Part shown: positions 1 through 10,200 of the stretch, piece by piece
Layout: each line of letters begins with the position of its first letter
Position numbering within the stretch: position 1 is the first letter of the stretch
Assembly: GCA_017394765.1 (NCBI GenBank)
Contig: JAFPXF010000049.1
Location: 1-31,088 of the forward strand
Direction of reading: 5' to 3'
DNA length: 31,088 nucleotides
Source of the DNA: Bacteroidales bacterium
Lineage (GTDB): Bacteria; Bacteroidota; Bacteroidia; Bacteroidales; WCHB1-69
Notes under the pieces: generated by a model
What the model saw: only the letters and a program-made list of their open reading frames with translations
What the model was told of the DNA's origin: nothing
The model's database searches: none
Position numbers and translations under genes: made by a program

Positions 1-1
1 A

Positions 2-283
2 GTGACCCTGCACCTGACCCTCCATGTCGGCATCGGCGACCACAGTGCGAACAACATCACGCTGTATCCGAACCCGACACGCGGAACGGTGCAGATTCGG
101 AACTCCGGCTCCAACATTCTAAGTGTGACAGTATTTGACGCATCGGGCCGCATGCTGAACACGGTGAACGTGAACGACCATACGGCGACAATTGACCTGT
201 CGGGCTATGCCGTGGGCACCTACTTCCTGCGCATCATGACCGAGAACGGCGTGGTGACAAAGAGGGTGGTGAAATCCGAGTGA
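2..283 (+). CDS. C-terminal fragment of a T9SS-secreted repeat protein (5' end outside window)
   Basis: The reading frame is open from the left edge and stops with TGA at 281-283, so only about 93 C-terminal residues are visible. The first residues, VTLHLTL, match the end of the 49-residue repeat unit in the giant protease at 4222-13425. A type A T9SS sorting domain follows: the YPNPTRG motif, a VFDASGR strand, an LSGYAVGTYFLRI strand and a basic tail ending KRVVKSE. In this family the domain directs export across the outer membrane and is then cleaved or used for anchoring. The fragment is probably the end of a second, related repeat protein. Its catalytic or binding domain, if it has one, lies outside the window. 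No internal start codon should be trusted. Confidence 0.85.
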   Translation: MTLHLTLHVGIGDHSANNITLYPNPTRGTVQIRNSGSNILSVTVFDASGRMLNTVNVNDHTATIDLSGYAVGTYFLRIMTENGVVTKRVVKSE

Positions 284-366
284 TAGTGTTCTCTTACTGA
301 ACATTACAAACGATACCGACCACTTGAAAGAGTCCACTGCATTTTAAGAACAGACGGACGAGATTG

Positions 367-407
367 ATGTCCATCCCCATGAACCAGAATTTATGGCGGA
401 TGGACAT
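367..407. terminator. Inverted repeat downstream of the left-edge gene, possible terminator
   Basis: ATGTCCATCC at 367-376 pairs perfectly with 398-407, and CCAT/ATGG extends the stem inside. It lies after the left-edge gene and just upstream of the dsbD promoter box. No U-tract follows directly, so a terminator role is inferred from position. It could instead be an operator for dsbD. Confidence 0.4.
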
Positions 408-429
408 GGTTGTGTCCGAACATTTTTTG

Positions 430-437
430 TATTTTTG
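430..437 (+). promoter_or_regulatory. Bacteroidetes-type -7 box of dsbD
   Basis: TATTTTTG matches the TAnnTTTG consensus, 36 bases before the chosen dsbD start. It rules out the longer in-frame start at 393, which lies upstream of this promoter. No clear -33 element was assigned. Confidence 0.6.
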
Positions 438-473
438 CAGCTATTTATTTACAAGCATGTAATATACACCAAT

Positions 474-2504
474 ATGAAAAAATTCATCACTGTTCTCCTC
501 GCTTTTTGCGCCGTATTTCTTTCAGGCATCTTCACCCTGCACGCGCAGGAATCTCCTGTAAAATGGGACTATAAGACCGTCAAGGTCAACGACTCCGTGG
601 CGGAGTTGCAGCTGCATGCCACCATCAAGCCCGACTGGCATCTTTATGCCCAGTCGCACAACAACGGTGTCGAGCTGCCCATTGAATTCATCTTCAATCC
701 CGACCCCAGATACAAGCGGTTGGGCAAGGTAGCCGAGCCCAAACCCACCGAGGAGAACGATGAGATTTTCGGCCTCTCCAAATATTTCACCAAGGAGGTC
801 ACCTTCAAGCAACGCGTAAAGGTACTCGACAGCGAGCCTTTCACCATCAAGGGCAAACTGGAGGGGCAGGCTTGCATCGAAGGACGCTGCACGCCTGTCT
901 TCGAAAAGTTCTCTTTTGACGTGAAAGGCTTCGACAATGTCAAGGCCGCTGCCGAGCCGGAGGTCGCCGAGGAGCCTGCTCCTGACAGCGCTGCCACCGC
1001 CACTATAGCGCCGGCACCTGAGGATCCGGCATCCTCCACGGCCGAACCCGAGAAAGAGGAATCGCTGTGGCGTTACTTCCTGATTGCCATCGGCGGCGGA
1101 CTGGTCGGCCTGTTGATGCCGTGTGTCTTCCCGATGATTCCCATGACGGTTTCCTTCTTCTCCAAAGAGGGTCACAAGGGCAAACGCGACGCGTTGCTCT
1201 ACGGCCTGTTTATCGTCTTGATATTCCTCACTTTCGGATTGGTATTGTCAGCCATTTTCGGGGCCGACCTTGGCAACATCATGAGCACACATTGGATTCC
1301 GAACCTGCTCTTTGCCATCATCTTCCTCATCTTTGCCTTCTCATTGCTGGGTTATTTTGAGATCACCCTACCCTCCTCTTGGGTCAACGGTTCTGCCAAA
1401 CGCCAGCGTCAGGGAGGCATTGTGGGCATCTTCTTTATGGCCCTGACCTTGGTGTTGGTCTCCTTCTCTTGTACGTTGCCCATCGCGGGCGCAGTGGCGC
1501 TCAACGCCGCCGGCGGCACTTTCATCAAGCCGATCATCGGGATGCTGGGGTTCTCCTTGGGCATTGCGGTGCCCTTCACCCTCTTCGCCCTCTTCCCCAA
1601 CCTGCTGAAGAAACTGCCCAAGTCGGGCGGCTGGATGAACACGATGAAAGTCATCCTCGCTTTCGTGGAGTTGGCCTTCGCCCTGAAGTTCATCAACGTG
1701 CCTGACCAGACCTACCACTGGGGCATCCTCGACCGCGAGGTCTATCTCGCTTTCTGGATTGTCATCTTCGGTCTGTTGGGGCTCTACCTGTTGGGCAAAA
1801 TCCGATTCCCGCTTGACGATGACTACCCCGTACAAAAGAGCTGGTTCCGCTTCACTCTCGCCCTGTTTGTCTTCGCCTTTGTCGTCTATATGATCCCCGG
1901 CTTGTTCGGCGCCCCGCTGAAAGCAATCTCCGGCTGGTTGCCGCCGATGACGACCCAGGATTTCGACATTTCCAACATCGTGCGCACCGAAAGTGGCACC
2001 GGCGGCGCGACCGCCAGCACCTACCAATGGACCGAGGAGCCGCTGTACGCTGACAAATTGGAAATCCCGTTTGGCATCAAGGGTTACTTCGACTACGACC
2101 AGGCCCTGCGTGTCGCCAAGAAGGAGGGCAAGCCCGTCTTTTTGGATTTCACCGGGCACGGCTGCACCAACTGCCGCAACGTGGAGAACGCCGTTTGGAT
2201 CGATCCTGAAGTGCGGCGTATCTTCGCCGAGGAGGTCATCGTCTGCACGATGTACGCCGACGACAAGGTCATCCCGCTGCCCGACAACGAAAAGGGCAAG
2301 CTCAAAGACGCCAACGGCGACCCCATCACGATGTTGGGCGAAAAGAACCGCCACATCGAGCAGACCATCTACAAAGAGAACTCCCAACCCTGCTACTTTG
2401 TCGTTGATCCCGATGGCAAGGTGCTCTCCGGCCCCACATACTACGAGCGCGACAAGGACAAGTACATCAAATTCCTGCGGGAAGGGATTGACAAATTCAA
2501 TTAG
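474..2504 (+). CDS. dsbD: Thiol:disulfide interchange protein DsbD
   Basis: Inner-membrane protein that carries electrons from cytoplasmic thioredoxin to periplasmic thiol proteins. The 676-residue product has all three DsbD parts. A signal peptide (MKKFITVLLAF, ending near LHAQ) leads into a periplasmic N-terminal domain with a Cys pair, C134 and C139. A multi-helix membrane domain starts near residue 200; its two redox cysteines are C217 in MPCVFP and C333 in SFSCTLP. A C-terminal thioredoxin-like domain carries the CTNC motif (C564/C567) in FTGHGCTNC. A low-complexity Ala/Glu/Pro linker separates the first two parts. The start at 474 is preferred because it begins the signal peptide and lies downstream of the promoter box. 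lnt follows after 59 bases on the same strand, so the two are probably cotranscribed. The nearby cysteine-rich secreted protease could be a client of this pathway (inference). Confidence 0.95.
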   Translation: MKKFITVLLAFCAVFLSGIFTLHAQESPVKWDYKTVKVNDSVAELQLHATIKPDWHLYAQSHNNGVELPIEFIFNPDPRYKRLGKVAEPKPTEENDEIFGLSKYFTKEVTFKQRVKVLDSEPFTIKGKLEGQACIEGRCTPVFEKFSFDVKGFDNVKAAAEPEVAEEPAPDSAATATIAPAPEDPASSTAEPEKEESLWRYFLIAIGGGLVGLLMPCVFPMIPMTVSFFSKEGHKGKRDALLYGLFIVLIFLTFGLVLSAIFGADLGNIMSTHWIPNLLFAIIFLIFAFSLLGYFEITLPSSWVNGSAKRQRQGGIVGIFFMALTLVLVSFSCTLPIAGAVALNAAGGTFIKPIIGMLGFSLGIAVPFTLFALFPNLLKKLPKSGGWMNTMKVILAFVELAFALKFINVPDQTYHWGILDREVYLAFWIVIFGLLGLYLLGKIRFPLDDDYPVQKSWFRFTLALFVFAFVVYMIPGLFGAPLKAISGWLPPMTTQDFDISNIVRTESGTGGATASTYQWTEEPLYADKLEIPFGIKGYFDYDQALRVAKKEGKPVFLDFTGHGCTNCRNVENAVWIDPEVRRIFAEEVIVCTMYADDKVIPLPDNEKGKLKDANGDPITMLGEKNRHIEQTIYKENSQPCYFVVDPDGKVLSGPTYYERDKDKYIKFLREGIDKFN

Positions 2505-2563
2505 CTGTCGGATGTTGGCTCTGGGCTATTCGTAATTCGTTAAACGCAAATCGCAAACCATAA

Positions 2564-4222
2564 ATGAAAAGGTTCACCCCACCATTGCTCAGTATTCTTG
2601 GCGGGCTGCTTCTTGCTTTCGCCTGGTATCCCCACGGGCTGCCGTTCCTGATATTTTTCGCATGGATTCCGTTGTTTTTCATGAGCGATTCCTTATTGGA
2701 GAGCAACGGGAAAGCTCCATTTTTCAAGGGTTGGATTTACAGCTGGCCGGGATTTTTGATTTGGAACCTCATCACCACCTACTGGATTGGTTACTGCACA
2801 ATACCGGGGGCCATCGGTGCCATCGTGGCCAACTCTTTTTTGCAAGCTTTGGTGTTTGGATTTTGGCACTGTTGCCGCAGATATACACGCCAGGAGTGGG
2901 TCCACCCTATCCTGCTGCTGTCATTCTGGATTTCATTCGAATACCTGCATCTGAACTGGGACTTGACATGGCCATGGTTGAACATCGGCAACGTGTTTGC
3001 AGTTTGTCCGCAATGGGTGCAGTGGTACTCTGTCACGGGAGCGTTGGGCGGCACGGCATGGGTGTTGGCCCTCAACTTCCTGCTCTATTACCTGATCCGC
3101 CGACAGAGCAAGGCGCACCGTATCGCATGGGGTTTCGTTACAGCCAGCGCCCTCGTGTTCCTCACCCCCGTCCTCATTTCTGCCATGATGTATAAACATG
3201 CAGAAAAGAGTATTGACAAAAAAATTCCCGTAAACATCGTGGCCGTGCAGCAAAACACCGACCCGTGGAACGAGGAGTACGAGATGACCAACGAGGAGCA
3301 TATCCGGCGCATCATGGATGTCGCCGGTCCGCACTTGAGCAGCCATACGGCATTGGTGGTATGTCCCGAGTCGTGCATACCGCACAACATCTCGCTGCTT
3401 GACCTGCAGCTACGCACTTTCCCCCAAGAGAGCACGGCCTACAGCGGATTTTTGCTGTTGGACAGTCTCATCAACCGGTATCCGAACCTCAACTTCGTAG
3501 TAGGCACTTCGCTGTTCACGCTCTACGACCGGCCTGCCACCGTGACGGCGCGTCCTGCAGGAGAAGGCCGTTATGTGGATGTCTTCAACAGTGCACTCTG
3601 TTATGGGCACAACTACTACAACGGGCACTATCACAAGAGCCGCCTTGTACCCGGCGTGGAAAAGATGCCATTCCCGAAACTGCTGGGATTCCTGGGCGAT
3701 GTGCTCATCAAGCTGGGCGGATCCAACACTTCCTTGGGCAACGACACGATACAACGCACCTTCGCCATCCAGTCGGGCGGGCAGGAACTGCGCGTGGGCA
3801 CGGCGATCTGCTACGAATCCGTCTATGGCGAGCTGTTCGGCAAATTCATCCAAAACGGCGCCGGTTTGATGACCGTCATCACAAACGATTCCTGGTGGGC
3901 CGACAGTCCGGGGCACAAGCAGCATTTCGAGATGTCGCGCCTGCGGGCGGTGGAGACTCGCCGCTATATTGTACGCGCAGCCAACGGCGGTTTTTCCGGC
4001 ATCATCGACCCATTTGGGAATGTTTTACAAAAAACAAAATATAACGAAAGAACCGCTATCAAGGCCACAGTCTATGCTCAGTCGGGCGAGACGTTTTATG
4101 TGCGACACGGCGATTATGTGGCGCGCATCGCCCTAATCGGTTCCGTCATCGGCTTCCTCTGGGCCTTTGTCGGCTATTGCATGCATCTGTTTTCAAGAAA
4201 AAGAACAAACCATACAACCTAA
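2564..4222 (+). CDS. lnt: Apolipoprotein N-acyltransferase
   Basis: Inner-membrane enzyme that adds the third acyl chain to the N-terminal cysteine of lipoproteins, the last step of lipoprotein maturation. The 552-residue product has an N-terminal membrane region of several helices (about 1-215), a periplasmic nitrilase-like domain (about 220-510) and a C-terminal helix. The family's catalytic triad is visible as E269 in CPESCIP, K358 in YHKSRLVPG and C416 in AICYES. The ITNDSWW motif follows. The size is close to the usual 500-550 residues. No promoter box is apparent in the short gap after dsbD, which suggests cotranscription. The stop codon TAA (4220-4222) shares its last A with the ATG of the giant protease gene, so translation of the two may be coupled. 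Confidence 0.95.
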   Translation: MKRFTPPLLSILGGLLLAFAWYPHGLPFLIFFAWIPLFFMSDSLLESNGKAPFFKGWIYSWPGFLIWNLITTYWIGYCTIPGAIGAIVANSFLQALVFGFWHCCRRYTRQEWVHPILLLSFWISFEYLHLNWDLTWPWLNIGNVFAVCPQWVQWYSVTGALGGTAWVLALNFLLYYLIRRQSKAHRIAWGFVTASALVFLTPVLISAMMYKHAEKSIDKKIPVNIVAVQQNTDPWNEEYEMTNEEHIRRIMDVAGPHLSSHTALVVCPESCIPHNISLLDLQLRTFPQESTAYSGFLLLDSLINRYPNLNFVVGTSLFTLYDRPATVTARPAGEGRYVDVFNSALCYGHNYYNGHYHKSRLVPGVEKMPFPKLLGFLGDVLIKLGGSNTSLGNDTIQRTFAIQSGGQELRVGTAICYESVYGELFGKFIQNGAGLMTVITNDSWWADSPGHKQHFEMSRLRAVETRRYIVRAANGGFSGIIDPFGNVLQKTKYNERTAIKATVYAQSGETFYVRHGDYVARIALIGSVIGFLWAFVGYCMHLFSRKRTNHTT

Positions 4223-7200
4223 TGAAAAAAATTTTCTTCCTCTTGTTTTTGGCCATTCTCATGGCTTTTGCGGGTCATCTGCCCGCTGCTCCCGTTGACA
4301 GCGCGCAAAGCAAGCGCGTGGCGGCCAACTTTTACAAGGAAAAAGTCGGCCGTGCCATGGGACGAGCGGCGTTGGAGCCCCGAACGGCCTACACATATCG
4401 CACGTCATCGTCGTCCAGCATGACTGCCGCCGCCGAGTGTTTCCGCATTTACAATGTCGGCAACGGGTTTGTCATCGTCAGTTCTGACGACAGAATAGAG
4501 CCCGTGTTGGGATACTCCACGGAGGGGAATTTCGACATCCACAACATTCCAGAGCCATTGCAGGGGCTGCTCGACTATTATGCGGCGACCATCGAGCGGG
4601 TGCTTTCGGGGCCATCCGGCACGGATGCCCGCATGGTCTCCAAATGGCGCGACATGGCCTCCGCGCGCGGCAGCCGTTCCCGTGCAATCACCGCCGTGGC
4701 TCCCCTGCTCACGTCACGCTGGGGGCAGGTTTACCCCTACAATGCGCAATGTCCCGCCGAGACTTTCGGTGACGGAGGATATGCCAACGCGGGCTGCGTG
4801 GCCGTCGCCATGTCGCAAATCCTCCGCTACTGGCAATATCCTTCCCATGGTTTTGGAAGCCACAGCTACAACTGTTCTTTCCTGGCACAAGGTTTCCAAG
4901 TTTACGGCATCCTGTCTGCCGATTTTGCACATGCAAGCTACAATTACGCCCTCATGCCGGACACGATTTCCGCCGGCAGTCCCGCAGCCCAGATCGAAGC
5001 AGTGTCCAATTTGATTTACCACTGCGGTGTCAGCGTGGACATGCGGTACGGCGCGCATAGCAGCGGTGCATACGTGACGGACGTCGCATACGCACTCAGC
5101 CACTATTTCGGATACGAGGGGTGCACCTATCACACGCGCTCGGGATTCTCCAACCAGACATGGCTCAACATGATCAAACGAGATCTCGACCATCATCAGC
5201 CTCTCATCTACAACGGCATCGGATCCGGGAACTCCCTCGGGCATTCCTTTGTTTGCGATGGTTACACAACGGACAACTACTTCCATTTCAACTTCGGATG
5301 GCGCGGGAACCACGACGGGTTCTTTCTCGTGGACAGCATCACCCCGGGAAGCAACAACTACAATTTCTCTCAAAGTATCATCAACAACATCACGGCCTCG
5401 GGGCCCATCATCCAACCAGAGGGGGCTTCCTACACGTTCCTGACTGAGGTCGGAATGTCCAGCGAAATTCGAAGCATCGACATTATCACCCACAATCTCA
5501 CCGACCCCATCACCATCACCGCATCCGGCGACTTCCGAATCAGCGCGGATTCCTTGAATTTCCTGTCCACCTTGACACTTCCCGCCACTGGCGGCACCAT
5601 ATATGTACGGCATGAGCCCACGGCCTTGCTGCCCGACAATCCCGACACGGGAGCTGTCGTCCTGTCATCCGGAGCCGCAACGAAAAGCATCGCCTTAGTG
5701 GGCTTCAAGTTCGAAAACTCCTGCCAACCGCCACGCCTGCTCAGTGCCTCGTCTCCGGACATGCAAAACATCCTTCTGTCGTGGACTGCGCCCGCGACGG
5801 TTCCCGACCCCAAGACCATCACTTGGAACGAGGCGCCGGGATTACATGCCGGCGGCTATAACCAAGACTACCGTGTCTCCCTCGTGCAAAGGTACACACC
5901 CAGTGACCTCGTCTTATACCACAACAGATCGCTCACGCAAGTTTCATTCTTTGCCGACAGCAACGCCACAGCTTACAAAATCATTGTGTACAAGGGCGGT
6001 CGCTTTGACAACGACACCATCTATCCCGGCACACTTGTTGCCCAAGAAAACGTCAACATGGGGAATGTCGTCCCCGATGCCTGGAACACAGTCCATTTGT
6101 CCACCCCGGTACTTGTAGATGCATTACAAGAACTTTGGTACGGTGTATATATGGAAGCTCCCGCCAACACATACGCCATTCCCTTGGGGCCTCCCCATGT
6201 GTTTCGTAAAGGCGCCATCATAGGATTACACGGTTCTAATGACATCACCTGGTCCGAATCCCAGTACACCTATTCGCTTGCCGTAAGCGCCACACTTGAG
6301 AACACTCAATCCGTCACCCATTATGAAATCCTTCGCGACGGAATCATGGTGGGGGCGACTGCGGGACTGTCCATGTCTGACACATTAAGCGCCACCGACA
6401 CCGTCAACTACACCGTCACCGCCTACTGGGACAATGGATGCTCTGCGTCGGAACAATTGCAATACATCAACGACATGCATTTGGCCGCCAATCCTGAACG
6501 AATTGACTTTTTCCACAACAACGGATTCAACAGCCAGACAAATAGCGTGGCGGTCAGCGGCTCCGGATTATATTCACCCATCCAGGCCATCGTATCCGGT
6601 CATTTCAAGATCAGCACCGACTCCATCCATTTCCAAGACACCTGCATTCTCGCTCCCACCGGTGGTGTCCTTTATGTACGATATGCGCCACTCTCCCCTC
6701 AAGCGGCGTTTGAAACGGGAAGCATCGTGCTCACCTCCGGACACATCACCGCCCATGTTGACTTGTCAGGGCAAGGCTCGGACAACTGCAACCCTCCTCA
6801 GAACCTCACCCTCTCCCACAACAACAACCTGGTCACCCTGAATTGGGCACAGCCCATCCCCCCGGCATCCCAAGCACACGAGATCACTTGGTGCAACAAC
6901 TTCCTTAGCAACTATTTTCTCCCCTATCATGCGCAAGTCACCATGATACACCGCTACACCACCTCCGACTTGGCCGATTACCACAACATGCAGCTCAGCA
7001 AAATCTCATTTGTTCCCCGTCAACATGTCCTTTCATACAAGGCGGTGGTATATAAAGGGGGAAGTGTTGGGGCTACCTACAATCCCGGAACATTGGTTTA
7101 TGAGCAAAACATTCCCCTTTCATCCCTTTCATACAACCAATGGAATGATGTTGTATTGGACGCGCCTGTTCTGATAGACGCGACACAGGAGCTATGGTTC

Positions 7201-10200
7201 GGCATATATGCCGATGTGCCCGACAGTATCTATTTTGCAGCATTGGGCTCTTTTTACACGGAAGACAAAGGCGACATTCGATGCGTGCAGCACAACGGCC
7301 AGACGGAATGGGGCGCCACAGGGCTCCACAAGAACTATTCCATCAAGGGCACTATCGAGAATGTGCCTGTCGAAGTGTCTCATTACATGATAGAACGGAA
7401 TCTTTCGCCCCTCGCCACCACGTCTGGGACATCGTACCAAGACACCCTTTACTACAGTGGAAACTACAGCTACACCGTGTGGGCCGTGTGGAACAACGGC
7501 TGCCAGGCCGGTGTCAGCCATGACATCACCCTTGAAAACCTATGTGCCCAAAATGGCCTGTCGGCTGTTTTAGACACTTGCGACGAATACACATGGAGAG
7601 GGCAAACCTATTACGAGTCGGGCACCTACTACTACAACTATTTTGATTCCGTGGGTTGCCATCAAACGGACACGTTGTTCCTCACCATCTCGCATCCCCA
7701 GCATTCGTCTTTGACCGCATCGGGCTGTTCATCCTATATTTGGCATGGCGAGACCTATTCACAAAGCGGAGACTACACCCACACTTATACCGATGCCCAT
7801 GGGTGTACCACGGTTGACACTTTACACTTGACCATCTTCAACCCCACGCCTGTCACGACCACCGTTACGGAATGCAATTACTATTTTTGGAACGGCTCCC
7901 GTTATTCCCAAAGCGGCCAGTACACCTTTGCCCACAGGGATGACAATGGCTGCCTGCAAGTGGACACCTTGCGGCTCACCATTCTTCAACCCCAGAACCA
8001 ATCCTTGACGGTTCAGCAATGCGACGCCTACACCTGGCATGGCATATCGCATGGGCAAAGCGGCATTTATCTGCATCAACAAATTGATTCCAACGGCTGC
8101 ACGCAAGTGGACACGTTGTTTCTGACCATCCTTCCCAAACCTGCTGTAACCATAACGGGAGACAGCGTGATATCCTCGATCGGAAACGCCACCCTGACCG
8201 CTTCCGGTGCGCAAAGCTACTTATGGTCCACGGGGGACACCACCGCCTCCATCACCGTACAGCCACAAATAACCACCACATACAGTGTCACAGGATTTGC
8301 CGACGGTTGTGCCAGCTTACCCGCGCAAATCACCGTGCAGGTCATCCCCTGCATCCCCCCTGTGGGCATTGAAACCGTCACTGCCTGCGGAAGCTACACC
8401 TGGCATGACATCACCTACACCTCCAGCACCACCGAGCCCACCTTCACCATTCCCGGCGGGGCCGCCAACGGCTGCGACAGTGTGGTCAATCTGCATCTGA
8501 CCATCCATTCCAACCTGGAGACATCATTCCATGCCGGCACATGCGACAGTTATACCTGGAATGGACAAACATACGAAGTTTCCGGCAGCTACACCCAACA
8601 GTTTCAAACCCAGCAAGGTTGCGACAGCACTGTAACCCTGATACTTACCGTGCATCAGCCGCACCATCTTTCCACCACCGTATCGGAATGTGGATCATAC
8701 GAGTGGAACGGCACGACATATTGGGAGAGTGGGAACTACACCTACACGCATCTTGATTCAAACGGCTGTTCCCAAGTGGACACGCTCCATCTCACCATAC
8801 TCCCAATCCCGTTTGTAACCATCACGGGAAACACCTCCATCCTTCAATTCGAGTCCACCACACTCGTGGCCACGGGAGCAGAAAGCTATCTGTGGTCCAC
8901 GGGGGCCCACGCCGACAGCATTGTCGTTTCTCCGATGGAGACCACGACCTACACGGTAACCGGCACGCAAAGCGGATGCGTCAGCGAGCCTGCCTCCACA
9001 ACCGTTTTTGTGGGGGCCTGCACCCCCGCCCAAGGTGTTGAAACGGTATCTGCATGCGAAAGCTACACCTGGCATGGTGCCACATACACCCAGAGCACTC
9101 AAATCCCCACTTATATCATATACGGGGGAGCTTCCAGTGGTTGCGACAGCATCGTCACCCTGCATCTCACCATCCACAACCCCACACACACCTCCTTGAC
9201 AACCAGTGCATGCGGCAATCTGCTCTGGAACGGAAGCAACTACACGGAGAGCGGCGACTACACCTTCGCGCATCCCGATGCCAACGGCTGCACACAAGTG
9301 GACACGCTGCACCTCACCATTTACAACCCCGTTCACGAATCCGTCGTGACAAGCGAATGCGGATCCTACACCTGGAATGGCCGGACCTACACAGAGAGCG
9401 GTGTTTACACCTACTCGCACCCCGATGCGCACGGGTGTACGCAAGTGGACACCTTGCACCTCACCATCCGTCCCGCACCTGCCGTGACCGTTGTCGGGGA
9501 CACCTCCATATTCCAGTTTGAGAGCGCCACGCTGACCGCATTCGGAGCGGAGAGTTATGTTTGGTCAACAGGAGAGAGCGGCGCCACTCTGACGGTGTCA
9601 CCCTCCAACACCACCACTTATTCCGTCACCGGCACCTCCAACGGTTGTGCCAGCGAGCCCGTCACCGTCACCATTTCCGTGAGACCTTGCGAACCACGGC
9701 AAGGCATCGAAACCGTTTCTGCTTGTGACAGCTTTGTTTGGCACGGTGAGAACTATTATGCCAGCACAACGGCCCCCTCCTATACAATCCCTGGCGGCTC
9801 CGTCTCCGGCTGCGACAGCCTCGTGACACTGCATCTGACCATATATCACTCCGCATCTCAAGAACGGACTGCGACCGCTTGCGACAGCTTCAGCTGGAAT
9901 GGGCATGACTATTTCACCTCTGGAGACTACATCCAACATTTTCAGACCATACAAGGATGCGACAGTGCCGTGATCTTGCACTTGACCATCAACAAACCCC
10001 ATCACACAGCCCTCACGGTCAACGAATGTGGAAGATTCAGCTGGAATGGCTCCACCTACACGGCGAGTGGAGACTACACCTATGCGCACGCCGACATCAA
10101 CGGCTGCACACAAGTGGACACACTGCACCTCACCATCCGCCCCATCCCCGCCATTGCCATCACCGGAAACACCTCCATACACTTGTATGAAAGCACCACA

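Noticed and set aside
393..473. N-terminal extension of DsbD
   Set aside because: It spans the promoter box and would bury the signal peptide. The ATG at 474 is the natural start.
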